From Archivesica marissinica (Eukaryota; Mollusca; Bivalvia; Venerida; Vesicomyidae): DNA of 64,000 nucleotides. A program made the position numbers and the translations under genes. The stretch spans positions 77,316,106-77,380,105 of the forward strand of contig CM026387.1 in assembly GCA_014843695.1 (NCBI GenBank), in the 5' to 3' direction. Under the pieces are notes generated by a model. It did not search any database. It saw nothing but the letters and a program-made list of their open reading frames with translations, and was not told where the DNA came from. Below, in pieces: positions 1 to 8,600 of the stretch; the first letter of the stretch is position 1; each line of letters opens with the position of its first letter.

Positions 1-286
1 TAGGAGGTAGGCTGTTCATCATCAGGTTTAGCATTTGGTTTGGTTCTCCACATAAATATGGTTGCAATAACAGCTAAAGCAGCACTACCAATTATGATTT
101 TGTGCTGTGTTAATAGATTGGTGATGGTATGGATATCAACATGTTTATCAGATGTAACTTGATCATCAGATGTAACATCAGATGTATCATCAGATGTAAC
201 TTGCATAAGGAGTTTCCTTGTTGCAGCTGCTTTTATACCTGCTGCTACACGTTTTGGGTTTTTAACTGGTTTCGTCGTCTCCTCCA
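1..286 (-). CDS. Partial small membrane protein of the Polinton-like element
   Basis: An open frame starts at the ATG at 284-286 and runs leftward out of the window, so its C-terminus is missing. The N-terminus is basic (KNPKRVAAGIKAAATRK), followed by a stretch with repeated TSDD/TSDV units and then one hydrophobic segment (IIIGSAALAVIATIFMW) and a polar tail. It lies 23 bases downstream of the next minus-strand frame and reads in the same direction, as expected in a packed viral cassette. Single-pass membrane proteins of unknown role are usual in Polinton/adintovirus elements. I assign no function. The same gene order makes it likely to be a virion or assembly membrane protein, which is inference. 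Confidence 0.5.
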
Positions 287-309
287 TTTTTGTTAATGTC
301 TATATTTTT

Positions 310-855
310 TTAAAAATCAATATGCCTAACTGTGGTTAACATTGTAGTGAAGGGAGCTAAATACATACCATATTTATAATACAACTCACAACATGCACTT
401 GTCAAAGCATGATTCACAAATGGATCCTCCTCTAAATCATTGATTAGTTTTGGTGGATCTATCACATTAAAATACTTAGATACCCCCATGACATAAAGAT
501 TAATAAATGAGTTGCCTAGTGTTTTAGTCATACTTGCACCAAGACGTGCTTCATATCTACAGTAAAGTTTGTTAATAGTTTCTGCAGACATGTTATCCAT
601 GTCTGTTAATTGGTATTGATGTCCTAGATATTGGGTGCTATTCCCTCCTGCAATTATAGCAGATAATCGTTCTCTTTTTACATCTGGTTCATCGTTTTGC
701 AACAGTTCTTCAACCTCCATTTTTATTCTTTGTATATATTTTTTTATTTTCAAGAAATACACCACAAACACACATCCAAAAGTAATATTAACAACAGCTG
801 CTGTTGCGTTTAATAAATCAAGTAGCATTTTTAGTAGAAGAAATATAATTAGCAT
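310..855 (-). CDS. Polinton-associated protein with N-terminal membrane segment (181 aa)
   Basis: A 181-residue frame. Residues 1-37 are strongly hydrophobic and read as one or two membrane segments, followed by a basic stretch (KIKKYIQRIK). The C-terminal half is soluble-looking, with the motif EDPFVNHALTSACCELYYKY near residues 143-162. From memory this C-terminal pattern recurs in uncharacterised proteins encoded beside capsid genes in marine-invertebrate Polintons, but I could not search it. It shares direction with the ATPase and capsid frames to its right and the small membrane protein to its left. The first codons overlap the start of the minisatellite at 846, so the true start could be a later Met (residue 10 or 46). 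Function unknown. Confidence 0.6.
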   Translation of the reverse strand: MLIIFLLLKMLLDLLNATAAVVNITFGCVFVVYFLKIKKYIQRIKMEVEELLQNDEPDVKRERLSAIIAGGNSTQYLGHQYQLTDMDNMSAETINKLYCRYEARLGASMTKTLGNSFINLYVMGVSKYFNVIDPPKLINDLEEDPFVNHALTSACCELYYKYGMYLAPFTTMLTTVRHIDF

Positions 856-1535
856 TGCTCAGCATTACTCAAGCATTGCTCAGCATTGCTCAAGCATTAC
901 TGAAATATAAACATGATTCTCATCAGGGATTTCAGTAATGTTGTTGTATTGCTCAGCATTACTCAGCATTGCTCAAGCATTACTCAGCATTGCTCAAGCA
1001 TTACTGAAATCCTTGATGAGCATCATATGATTTACTTAGTATTACTCAAGCATTGCTCAGCATTGCTCAAGCATTACTCAAGCATTGCTCAGCATTGCTC
1101 AAGCATTACTGAAATATAAACATGATTCTCATCAGGGATTTCAGTAATGTTGTTGTATTGCTCAGCATTACTCAGCATTGCTCAAGCATTACTCAGCATT
1201 GCTCAAGCATTACTGAAATCCTTGATGAGCATCATATGATTTACTTAGTATTACTCAAGCATTGCTCAGCATTGCTCAAGCATTACTCAAGCATTGCTCA
1301 GCATTGCTCAAGCATTACTGAAATATAAACATGATTCTCATCAGGGATTTCAGTAATGTTGTTGTATTGCTCAGCATTACTCAGCATTACTCAAGCATTG
1401 CTCAGCATTGCTCAAGCATTACTGAAATCCTTGATGAGCATCATATGATTTACTTAGTATTACTCAAGCATTGCTCAGCATTGCTCAAGCATTACTCAGT
1501 ATTACTCAAGCATTGCTCAAGCATTACTCAAGCAA
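846..1535. repeat. Minisatellite with 209-bp higher-order unit inside the viral cassette
   Basis: Short units of the type AGCATTGCTC / AGCATTACTCA alternate irregularly. They are organised in a higher-order unit in which CATGATTCTCATCAGGGATTT recurs at about 911, 1120 and 1329, a spacing of 209 bases, and CTTGATGAGCATCATATGAT recurs at the same period. The first two long units are almost identical. The array separates the 181-aa frame from the 3' end of the ATPase gene and ends in a run of A at about 1535-1545. Small open frames inside it are artefacts of the repeat. Confidence 0.9.
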
Positions 1536-1549
1536 AAAAAAAAAGATTC

Positions 1550-2221
1550 TCATATCAACCAATACCCAGTGGGTTGGTCTGTTCTTAGTATTAATTTTGC
1601 ATGTTTTGTCTTTGCTAGATTTTTCCTTACCACACTTCTTTCATCACACGGAATAACATCGTTTTCACGTAAACACATCTCATAACTGTCTCTATCTTTC
1701 ATATAAAACATACAAAGCCACTTTGTTTGGTCCCTCAAATCTTTTAACACAGAATTATATCTTTGTGTTAATACCCAGACAGACTGTTCTGCATGTCTAC
1801 CTGAGAAGGCAAGTTCAGACAGCATGTCTCGTTTTTTTGTAAGCTCCTTCGTTGCAGAGCAATCATCAATAATGTAGAGGGTAGGTGTACCGGCATATTG
1901 ATTAAAAAAAGCTCTCAATAGCTCCTGTAGCTTTTCAGTTCCATCAGAGGAAACAGGGTTCACGATTTTTATTTTTTTATCTCTTGGATGTTTCACATCA
2001 CCAATCCATGGTCTGTTTTTGTATGCTTTATTCCATGCTATGGTTGGGCATAATATAATTATATTTCTAAATACACCTTGATATTCATCTTCTAATAAAT
2101 CAAGTACATATTCTGTCTTACCACACCCAGTTTGACCACATATCACAGCACAGTGTGGGTATTTTGGGTAATTAATAGATAGCTTCTTTGAATCGTCCAT
2201 CTTGGAAGTTAATTTGTGCAT
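1550..2221 (-). CDS. Genome-packaging ATPase (FtsK/HerA, A32-like)
   Basis: A P-loop ATPase that in this virus group pumps DNA into the capsid. The 223-residue frame has a Walker A motif GQTGCGKT at residues 29-36, a Walker B LYIIDD at 115-120 and a sensor-like TQR at 152-154, in the order and spacing of A32-type packaging ATPases of Polintons and NCLDVs. The length fits the usual 200-260 residues. The first Met (2221) lies inside the end of the capsid gene; the second Met (residue 8, base 2200) is an equally good start and still overlaps it. The gene stops 15 bases before the minisatellite. All catalytic motifs are intact. Strongly supported family call; activity in the host genome is unknown. 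Confidence 0.88.
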   Translation of the reverse strand: MHKLTSKMDDSKKLSINYPKYPHCAVICGQTGCGKTEYVLDLLEDEYQGVFRNIIILCPTIAWNKAYKNRPWIGDVKHPRDKKIKIVNPVSSDGTEKLQELLRAFFNQYAGTPTLYIIDDCSATKELTKKRDMLSELAFSGRHAEQSVWVLTQRYNSVLKDLRDQTKWLCMFYMKDRDSYEMCLRENDVIPCDERSVVRKNLAKTKHAKLILRTDQPTGYWLI

Positions 2222-3440
2222 CTTGTATTATATAGAGATAAACATTTATTGGATCCGCAGTATTTGCTTTCTTACTGATTTGGATAGTTATTCCTTCACT
2301 GGCATTTTGTATAGTTCTTCCGGTTCCGTGAAGGGAGTTATCATCCGTGGATCGTAGATCTAACCACAATGCATAGTTGGATGATAGATATTTTTCCACA
2401 TTAACGTTACTTAGTGTAATGTCGTGCAGTATTTTATCTGTTTCTTTATTCCGTTTAGATGTCAAAGCAAAGAACTTGTTTATTTCATCCCATTGTTGAT
2501 AAGCACGCATACCTTGACTATAAAGCTGGTTAGGCACACCTTCTATTGTAAGCTCCACTTTCTCTATTCCAGGATTATAGTACTCTTCACTGCTTTCTCT
2601 ATCTGGATCTTCAAATACCATTAGAATTCCTTTCATACTACGGGCTGGTACATTAACGTTTATATTCCATAAAGTGTCAGATTTGTCTTTAGTGATTTTT
2701 CTATGTCTCAGTATTCTGTCGTATAATATCGTAGTGTGGTTGCTATAATTATCATTTATTTGTCGTGCCAGTGTTTCATTGGAGACTGTATCTATTTCAA
2801 GGCATATATTACTTATTACATATTTTGAATCTTTATCAGTAGATTTTATCACTTTACCATAGTCATTGAATGTCAATTCATATTCAAGCCTATCACCCAG
2901 ACCTGCTTGGTAAAATGGCATATCTGTTTCTAGTAATTCAAAATCTAGTGGAATGAAGAATCGATTACCATATGCCAATGCAACAGCTTCATCTCCATCA
3001 TCAGATGTAGCATCTGCAGCACCGACTCTATGTTTAATCATGTTTGGTTCGCCAACACCTTGGTAAGCCATGTTTATTCTTTCAGAAGGAGATTTCCACA
3101 AATCTGTATAACAGTGAAATATATCACTATCATCGATTGACATGACTTCATTACCACTTATTTTTATTGTTGTTTTTTTCACTATTGTTCTCCCAACGTT
3201 TTGAAACAGTGTTGCATTAACATCAGTGCTAACAATACTCAGTTCAAAGGCCAATCTTGCAGACCTTGGTACAATAACGTCTGTGTTGCTGAGATTGGGG
3301 AATCTCACTAGAAGCTGTTGATTCTGATCAATAGTACTAGGGTTGTTGGTTATAACAATCGATTGACGAATACCTTTAACACCACGTGGTTCTCTAAGTT
3401 TCCTATAAGGATCGAGTTTGTATCCGTATGCTGATAACAT
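2172..3440 (-). CDS. Major capsid protein, double-jelly-roll type (putative)
   Basis: A 422-residue soluble protein rich in beta-type sequence, with no membrane segment. Recognisable stretches include VPRSARLAFEL near residues 59-69, IKISGNEVMSIDDSD around residue 97, and the central block GNRFFIPLDFELLETDMPFY, followed by GDRLEYELTFN. I recall these as hallmarks of the capsid protein encoded beside the ATPase and penton in animal Polinton/adintovirus elements, which forms the pseudo-hexameric capsomer. Adjacent coding of ATPase and capsid, here with a 50-base overlap, is the typical morphogenesis-module arrangement. It is shorter than classical Polinton hexons (about 500-650 residues), so a structure prediction should confirm the two jelly rolls. 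The frame is unbroken. Confidence 0.72.
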   Translation of the reverse strand: MLSAYGYKLDPYRKLREPRGVKGIRQSIVITNNPSTIDQNQQLLVRFPNLSNTDVIVPRSARLAFELSIVSTDVNATLFQNVGRTIVKKTTIKISGNEVMSIDDSDIFHCYTDLWKSPSERINMAYQGVGEPNMIKHRVGAADATSDDGDEAVALAYGNRFFIPLDFELLETDMPFYQAGLGDRLEYELTFNDYGKVIKSTDKDSKYVISNICLEIDTVSNETLARQINDNYSNHTTILYDRILRHRKITKDKSDTLWNINVNVPARSMKGILMVFEDPDRESSEEYYNPGIEKVELTIEGVPNQLYSQGMRAYQQWDEINKFFALTSKRNKETDKILHDITLSNVNVEKYLSSNYALWLDLRSTDDNSLHGTGRTIQNASEGITIQISKKANTADPINVYLYIIQDAQINFQDGRFKEAIY

Positions 3441-3483
3441 TATTTTTTAAAAGAGGAGGATTTTATTTGTTTTTATTAAATAA
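3441..3483. promoter_or_regulatory. Divergent intergenic region between capsid and coiled-coil genes
   Basis: Only 43 AT-rich bases separate the capsid start (minus strand) from the next ATG on the plus strand, so both promoters must overlap here or lie inside the coding regions. No specific box can be named with certainty; runs such as TTATTTTTTAAAA and TTATTAAATAA are present. Confidence 0.35.
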
Positions 3484-4737
3484 ATGGCTGAAGGTGGAAT
3501 GGATTTTGATAATGAAACGTATGATCATGATGATAATGAAGGTGATACGTTATTGCCAGAAATACCTGGAAGCACGAAAGAGATTGGTGAAATGCGTAGT
3601 GAGCTGGAAAAGCCTTTGATTAGGATTAAACAATATACTGAGAAATTTTATAGCTTTATAAAGGATAAATACGGATTAGAACCTACTCATGAGGTTAATA
3701 TGGAACAGTTTAAGTTAGAGGATAATGGTAGTGTATTGCACTGGAAAGTGGACGGTAAAGATATCACCATGACAACATCAAGAGGTAAACTGTCATTTGT
3801 GTCTCTTGATACATTAGCTAAAAAGTATGGTAAAGGAGGAACTCATGCTATTCGAATAAATCTGGGATTGGATGGGTATAAATCTAAATCAAGGGCTGTG
3901 GCAGAGGCCTTGAATACAGCAGAAATGAGCTTAGAACAGATTCCTATGCAGGATTTGTCTAGCACTACTGAGGTTAAAAGAGTTGTAGACACTGCAAATC
4001 ATAATGAAACTATATTAGATAGATTACATAATGAACTCCATAAGGAAACCACTGGAAGTCAAACAGATGGATATGATCTACGTGAACTAGAAGGTCTTGA
4101 TAAAGCACTACAACGAACCAGAGGGGAGCTTACAAATAATCTTGCAAAACTGACTGAGATAGATAAATCTATTAAGCAACAAAATTGTGATATAGCTGTG
4201 GGTGGCCAAGATGAAGAAACACAGAAAAAAATGAGTTCATATTTGAAAGATTTACGTAGTGAAAGAGAAGCAAGATTAGAAGCTGCATCTGCGAATAAAG
4301 AAGCATTGAGAGGACAGATTAACAGAATACGTGAAACCATCACGCGTGTTCTCGATGGTGATACTACTATAGGAGAGAAGTTAAGAACTTTGTTTAAAGA
4401 GCAGGGGATTACCATTGCTAGTATTTTGACTGCACTTGGTTTGTTGATTGGGGTATTAGTTGAAGCATTTATTCCTGCGACAGTTGTTGGGGGTAGTAGT
4501 GCTAGTGGTGCTAACAGTAAAAGTTGGATTAAAAAACAACTCAATAACTTAGGCAAGCTACTTGCATCTTTAGCAGGTAAAGCTGCTTTGGCATTACCAG
4601 GTGTTATTGGGAGTATTGTGTCATGGTTGCTTTCAGCTACAGGTAAAGTAATTAATTGGTTTGCTAGTAATACATGGGGATTGATTGTTGTTGTTGCAGG
4701 ACTTTTGTATGCAGCAGCAGTGAAGTATGTTAAGTGA
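3484..4737 (+). CDS. Polinton-type coiled-coil protein with C-terminal membrane segments (417 aa)
   Basis: The acidic N-terminus (residues 1-25) is followed by a globular region. A charged helical stretch at about residues 200-300 (repeated E/K/R/L, for example LKDLRSEREARLEAA) looks like a coiled coil. After it come the motif TTIGEKLRTLFKEQGITIAS and three hydrophobic segments at about 315-335, 365-385 and 395-413. The last third resembles, from memory, a protein repeatedly found beside capsid genes in coral and mollusc Polintons; its role is unknown. A virion membrane or internal scaffold protein is possible. Its 3' end overlaps the convergent next gene by 8 bases. The frame is intact. Confidence 0.65.
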   Translation: MAEGGMDFDNETYDHDDNEGDTLLPEIPGSTKEIGEMRSELEKPLIRIKQYTEKFYSFIKDKYGLEPTHEVNMEQFKLEDNGSVLHWKVDGKDITMTTSRGKLSFVSLDTLAKKYGKGGTHAIRINLGLDGYKSKSRAVAEALNTAEMSLEQIPMQDLSSTTEVKRVVDTANHNETILDRLHNELHKETTGSQTDGYDLRELEGLDKALQRTRGELTNNLAKLTEIDKSIKQQNCDIAVGGQDEETQKKMSSYLKDLRSEREARLEAASANKEALRGQINRIRETITRVLDGDTTIGEKLRTLFKEQGITIASILTALGLLIGVLVEAFIPATVVGGSSASGANSKSWIKKQLNNLGKLLASLAGKAALALPGVIGSIVSWLLSATGKVINWFASNTWGLIVVVAGLLYAAAVKYVK

Positions 4738-6043
4738 ATTTATAAGCAGCAAATGCTATTATACCAATCATCATTGAACCAAAGATGATTGCTGTCTTTT
4801 TTTCGCTATGCGTTAGTGATGATACAACCTTATCTGCAGGTTTATTCATCGGCAAGGTTTTAGGAGGTAGATTTACAGGGTTATTCATCGGCAAGGTTTT
4901 ATCTGCAGGAGGTAGAGCAGTGATTTTAGGAGGTGCTGTAAGGGTTCCTATCACTTTATGAATGATTTTAGGAGGCACAGGTTCCAGATTGACATCATTG
5001 TTAAGACCTAGTGCTTGTTGTGGTGTTGCGATGATTATATTGTTGTTGTATCCTTTGATGCTGACAGCTATCTCAAGTTCCATGTTACTTGGTGACATGT
5101 ACAGACCTGTGCCAAATACAAAGTCTACTTTACTTCGTGCATATTTTAACACGTTTTCATATCTAGATATTTGACTTGGTAAGTCTACTGGACTGTTAAT
5201 AGCATCTTCCACATTTGCAAGAAACTGTTTTTGAGCATCAAAGGCAGTTCCAGTACCAATGATATTCGTTCTTGTTTGAGATTGTGACCCAAGAATAGCC
5301 CAACAATAAGTTCTGATGCTGTCATTTATTCGTTCAACTCCTGCTTTTGTAAAGCCATTGGATTTATCTAGAATAAGAGTAGACCACGATTGATGAACAT
5401 CACCAGGGAATTGTTTTATCCACAGAATATCCCACTTACCTCTAGGTGAGAAACTTGCAAATATGTAATTGGGTGGTATAGTACCCATATTCGCTACACG
5501 ATTACCTGCTGCATTAGGCCACTTCTCATAGGGCCTGCCAAATCCATGATTCTTACCAGGAATACGCCAGTCAGCATTTCTGTCTACATTGAATTCACTG
5601 CATATTCTTTCATATGCTTGTCTGTTGTATGTGTTCTTAAATGCATTCCATGTTTTGTTTTGTGGAAGTGCTGATACCATCTCAAATAATATTCTTCTTG
5701 TTTGGTAGTAAACATGAAACTTGAAGAATGAACCTAGTAGACCTTTTTCTTTTAGATGATTTTCATAATCCACACCACAGCCTGTTGTTGCACACCATAT
5801 TGCAAAGTTAAGCTGATTCTGCCAGAAGTCCATTAAATCTGTGTCCCACCGTGATACAATGGCAGGTTGATTGACATAAGGCATCACGTATTTTTCAAAT
5901 ATATCAATGAAAACAATCTTGAATTGTTTAACATCAGATGTAACAGCTATTTCCTGGTTTATAATGTCTATATGTTTGTTGTTATAGACACTTGAATGAG
6001 GATAGCCAGCAGTTGGATTATATTTAAATTCTTTTTTTACCAT
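4730..6043 (-). CDS. Polinton-type virion-associated protein with C-terminal anchor (437-448 aa)
   Basis: I chose the Met at 6043 because the upstream Met (6076) would overlap the divergent penton gene start at 6054 and adds only eleven residues. The body is soluble, rich in W and Y, with an internal block (CATTGCGVDYENHL, then ALPQNKTWNAFKNTYNRQAY). A proline-rich tail contains near-repeats of PPKTLPMNKPAD/PADKTLPMNNPVN, and a final hydrophobic segment (AIIFGSMMIGIIAFAAY) reads as a membrane anchor. I recall homologues in cnidarian and mollusc elements next to capsid genes, without known function. Its position between penton and coiled-coil genes suggests a structural or entry-related role, which is inference. 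The frame is intact. Confidence 0.62.
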   Translation of the reverse strand: MVKKEFKYNPTAGYPHSSVYNNKHIDIINQEIAVTSDVKQFKIVFIDIFEKYVMPYVNQPAIVSRWDTDLMDFWQNQLNFAIWCATTGCGVDYENHLKEKGLLGSFFKFHVYYQTRRILFEMVSALPQNKTWNAFKNTYNRQAYERICSEFNVDRNADWRIPGKNHGFGRPYEKWPNAAGNRVANMGTIPPNYIFASFSPRGKWDILWIKQFPGDVHQSWSTLILDKSNGFTKAGVERINDSIRTYCWAILGSQSQTRTNIIGTGTAFDAQKQFLANVEDAINSPVDLPSQISRYENVLKYARSKVDFVFGTGLYMSPSNMELEIAVSIKGYNNNIIIATPQQALGLNNDVNLEPVPPKIIHKVIGTLTAPPKITALPPADKTLPMNNPVNLPPKTLPMNKPADKVVSSLTHSEKKTAIIFGSMMIGIIAFAAYKFT

Positions 6044-6053
6044 AGTTTTTAAA
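6044..6053. promoter_or_regulatory. Ten-base divergent spacer between two viral-type genes
   Basis: The start codon of the minus-strand 437-aa gene (complement of 6041-6043) and the plus-strand penton ATG (6054-6056) are separated by ten bases (AGTTTTTAAA). Promoter elements for each gene must therefore sit inside the other gene. The alternative upstream Met of the minus gene would make them overlap. Confidence 0.4.
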
Positions 6054-6710
6054 ATGCAACATATAATTTCAAACATTAATAAAATAGTACCACTTCAGCA
6101 GTACATAGATAATAGTAAATCTGACATTAAGGTTGGTCTACGCTCTATTACGTATATTGTTGGATGGTATAATATTAATCATGAGTATGTAAGATGGGCA
6201 GTTGGTGGAAAGTCTACTGTTGAGTTTGTAATCCAACCAGGGTTGTATGGATTTGATGAATTAAAATCTATTCTAATTCACACCGGTGTGAGATTAGATT
6301 GTAATATATCAAATGGTATAGTGGTAATGAGTATTCCTCCTAAATACAAGGTAGAGTTATCTGACGGATTGAAAACAATGTTAGGCTTCACTAATCAAAA
6401 ATATGGTTCCGGAACACATATTGCTACCAAACCGATAGATTTTGCTCCACTGCGTATTATCTATGTTCATTTGAATCAGGTAAACACAGAAAATAACTTT
6501 TATGACGGAGTCCCAAGTGATGTGATTGCGATCATTCCGGTAGGGGATAAACCGTTTGGACATATTGTGAATACACGTTATGAGAATCCAGAGTTCAAAC
6601 GGCTTGCTGATGGTACTATTTCAGAATTAGAGATTAGGTTTACAGATCAGAATAATAATGTTATTAACAACCATGATCAACCTATTTCTGTTGTATTGGA
6701 ATTTATTTAA
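6054..6710 (+). CDS. Penton-like minor capsid protein
   Basis: A 218-residue soluble protein with the pattern of single-jelly-roll minor capsid proteins of Polintons. It has YGFDELKSIL near residues 63-72, ISNGIVVMSIPP, a KTMLGF block near residues 108-113, and the C-terminal run DQPISVVLEFI that closes many of these proteins. In this family the protein occupies capsid vertices. It starts ten bases from a divergent gene and is followed 20 bases later by the small fibre-like frame, so 6054-7724 reads as a three-gene plus-strand unit. Length and motifs are complete and no stop or frameshift is seen. The assignment rests on remembered family patterns plus context. Confidence 0.72.
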   Translation: MQHIISNINKIVPLQQYIDNSKSDIKVGLRSITYIVGWYNINHEYVRWAVGGKSTVEFVIQPGLYGFDELKSILIHTGVRLDCNISNGIVVMSIPPKYKVELSDGLKTMLGFTNQKYGSGTHIATKPIDFAPLRIIYVHLNQVNTENNFYDGVPSDVIAIIPVGDKPFGHIVNTRYENPEFKRLADGTISELEIRFTDQNNNVINNHDQPISVVLEFI

Positions 6711-6730
6711 GTTATTCACACATAAAAAAA

Positions 6731-7129
6731 ATGAGTATATTTGGTCCATCTGTACCTGCACCAAGACCGGTTATCATAACTGTTTGGGCAGAAGAATCTG
6801 GGTTTTTAACAAAGGGAAGATTTGAATGGTCTTTTGGGAACGGAGCAAGAGATAAGAATTCAGGATATACGATGATGAGATCTGGTAATATTACTATGAT
6901 CTCACTAACGGCACCACAGGTTAGTTCGGGTAGTGCAGCTGTTAACATTTCCGTTAACGGTGTTGATACATCTTATGGTGTTTCTATACCTAAGGGTGAT
7001 CAATCTGTTTTTAAACATTTTTATAGACCTTACTATGTTGAGGCTGGATCGGTTATTAACTTCATGTCGACGGCTAGCTCTAAGGAGACCACTGCTAGTG
7101 TTGTAGCTTTGTTGATTGAATTGTTTTAA
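6731..7129 (+). CDS. Small beta-rich protein, possible fibre/receptor-binding head (132 aa)
   Basis: A compact frame with no membrane segment or signal peptide. It is rich in G, S, V and aromatic residues in alternating patterns (GRFEWSFGNGA near residues 28-38, SAAVNISVNGVDTSYGVSIP near 75-94, and a C-terminal VVALLIELF). This resembles a single C1q/TNF- or fibre-head-like jelly roll, which usually trimerises. It sits between the penton-like gene and a membrane protein, the place where a vertex fibre would be expected. The role as a spike is inference from composition and order only. Family not identified with certainty. Confidence 0.5.
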   Translation: MSIFGPSVPAPRPVIITVWAEESGFLTKGRFEWSFGNGARDKNSGYTMMRSGNITMISLTAPQVSSGSAAVNISVNGVDTSYGVSIPKGDQSVFKHFYRPYYVEAGSVINFMSTASSKETTASVVALLIELF

Positions 7130-7154
7130 TTTTTAAATGTTTTTATTGTAAAAC

Positions 7155-7724
7155 ATGAAGCAACCAACAGCACCTCTGTATCCGGAATTACCAGATGGGT
7201 ATAGATTACAGAAAATATCTGAGATAGAGCAGACGCTAATTAAAGAACGGGACATTAGGCAGTCATTGTATAAGAAATATAAACGGAGTATAAATATTAC
7301 AGATGGAGTTGATACAACTCTCATTTCTGTGAGTGTGATTATGGGTGGCATTGGCTTGGCGATACCATTAATGTTGCCTCTGGAAATAGCTGCAATGGTT
7401 TGTGGTATAACAGGGGTGTGTGTCAAGTTTATTAGAAGACGACTGCATTCAAAAGCTGAGAAGCATTATGAAATTAAGGTGATTGCAGAGAGCAAGTTAA
7501 ACAGTGTGAAGGATTTGATTTCAAAGAGTTTACAGGATGGGCAGATAAGTGAAAGTGAGTTTAAGACGGTCTTAGATGAAATGAAGAAATATTCAAACTT
7601 GAAGCAAGAAATCAGAGACGAAAAAAAACCCTCAGAAATAAGCAAGGTAGACAAAAACAAATTGATAGAACAGGGACGAAAGGAAGCCATGAACACAATA
7701 GAAAAAAGTTTAAAGGGTGTGTGA
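7155..7724 (+). CDS. Polinton-type protein with central hydrophobic hairpin (189 aa)
   Basis: The N-terminus has a short proline-rich segment (PTAPLYPELPDGYRLQ) and a charged helix (EIEQTLIKERDIRQSLYKKY). Two adjacent hydrophobic segments follow at about residues 53-75 and 77-95, then a long Lys/Glu-rich helical tail. I recall near-identical architecture in uncharacterised proteins of cnidarian and mollusc Polintons. It is last of the three plus-strand genes 6054-7724, with 25 bases between stop and start. A membrane-remodelling or internal virion membrane role is possible but unproven. The frame is complete. Confidence 0.6.
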   Translation: MKQPTAPLYPELPDGYRLQKISEIEQTLIKERDIRQSLYKKYKRSINITDGVDTTLISVSVIMGGIGLAIPLMLPLEIAAMVCGITGVCVKFIRRRLHSKAEKHYEIKVIAESKLNSVKDLISKSLQDGQISESEFKTVLDEMKKYSNLKQEIRDEKKPSEISKVDKNKLIEQGRKEAMNTIEKSLKGV

Positions 7725-8087
7725 TTTATTGTTGCTCTAATATTCACGAATTTGAGCCTCCTCCAAAATATCACATTTGAATTTTCCCGCTGACATTCTT
7801 TACATTCCTCATTCCCGTTAAGCGGAATAATCAGCAATTCATCTCTTCATTTTAAGATTGGAGAAAAATAGCAAGACAAAAATAGATTTTATCTTATCAC
7901 CAAAATTTATTTATCAATTACTGTATAGGTACATGGAGATAATATCACACTCAACTTATAAAGCAAACTTATACATCACGATACAATTTTAGTGTCGACA
8001 CCACTGCAAAAATGTCTGAACTTAAGAAAATTGCTGTTTCATTACAGAGTGTTTGAGATTGGGGAATATAGTTTTATGAAAAAAAAA
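7725..8087. other. AT-rich intergenic stretch
   Basis: No convincing gene on either strand. The sequence separates the plus-strand unit from a small minus-strand gene, so both genes converge here; polyadenylation signals would be expected in it (AATAAA-like and TTTATT runs occur), but none can be assigned firmly. Confidence 0.4.
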
Positions 8088-8399
8088 TCAACACCTTGGA
8101 TACACTATATCAAACGAATGATACCTATTTTTTTTATTCCCCTTACACTGCTTCAATCCGGTAGATCTAAAATGAAATGGATATACATCTGGTCTCATTT
8201 TTTTAATCATATGTCCAGGAGCCCATAATTCTGTGTCATCTGATAGTTTCAATACAAGTGCTTCACCATATTCTGTGTCTATCATTCTTGTATCTTTAAC
8301 TGTGAATATTTTGTTTTGAGGTAGATCTACCCATTTGCTAATGTTAGTAGTTTGTTCTTCAAGTAGTTCATTGAAGAGGGTTGTTGAGATGTTTGTCAT
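8088..8399 (-). CDS. Small basic protein of the viral cassette, OB-fold-like pattern (103 aa)
   Basis: A 103-residue frame ending in a basic tail. The central pattern KIFTVKDTRMIDTEYGEALV, followed by LKLSDDTELWAPGHMIKKM, is the kind of short beta-barrel pattern seen in small single-domain OB-like proteins that accompany replication genes in animal Polintons. A single-stranded-DNA-binding or replication accessory role is a guess from this pattern. It is the rightmost recognisable gene of the cassette and points back into it, which places the element border between 8400 and the large hairpin at 8580. Confidence 0.48.
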   Translation of the reverse strand: MTNISTTLFNELLEEQTTNISKWVDLPQNKIFTVKDTRMIDTEYGEALVLKLSDDTELWAPGHMIKKMRPDVYPFHFRSTGLKQCKGNKKNRYHSFDIVYPRC

Positions 8400-8483
8400 T
8401 GTTTTTTATTACTTATATTTTTTCTTAAATAGGATTTTTTTTGTTACTATTTATAATTGTTCACTAGTGATTAGTTCAGATTT

Positions 8484-8600
8484 TGAGATAGAACCCTCAA
8501 GTTCATGTATATACAACATGGATTCAGGAACGAGTGGTCCAGAACCCCCAGGGTAGTGAGCTAGAACCCTCAAAAGTTCATATATATGTATAATGGGGGT
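8484..8600 (+). repeat. Direct repeat flanking the right border of the viral cassette
   Basis: The segment GAGATAGAACCCTCAAGTTC followed by ATGTATATACAACATGG (8484-8521) is repeated with changes as GAGCTAGAACCCTCAAAAGTTC followed by ATATATATGTATAATGGG (from about 8558), roughly 75 bases away. It may be an internal duplication at a transposon border. Confidence 0.5.

Noticed and set aside
913..1588. Three identical 68-codon frames spaced by 209 bases
   Set aside because: They are by-products of the higher-order minisatellite; no start context, motif or conservation beyond the repeat itself.
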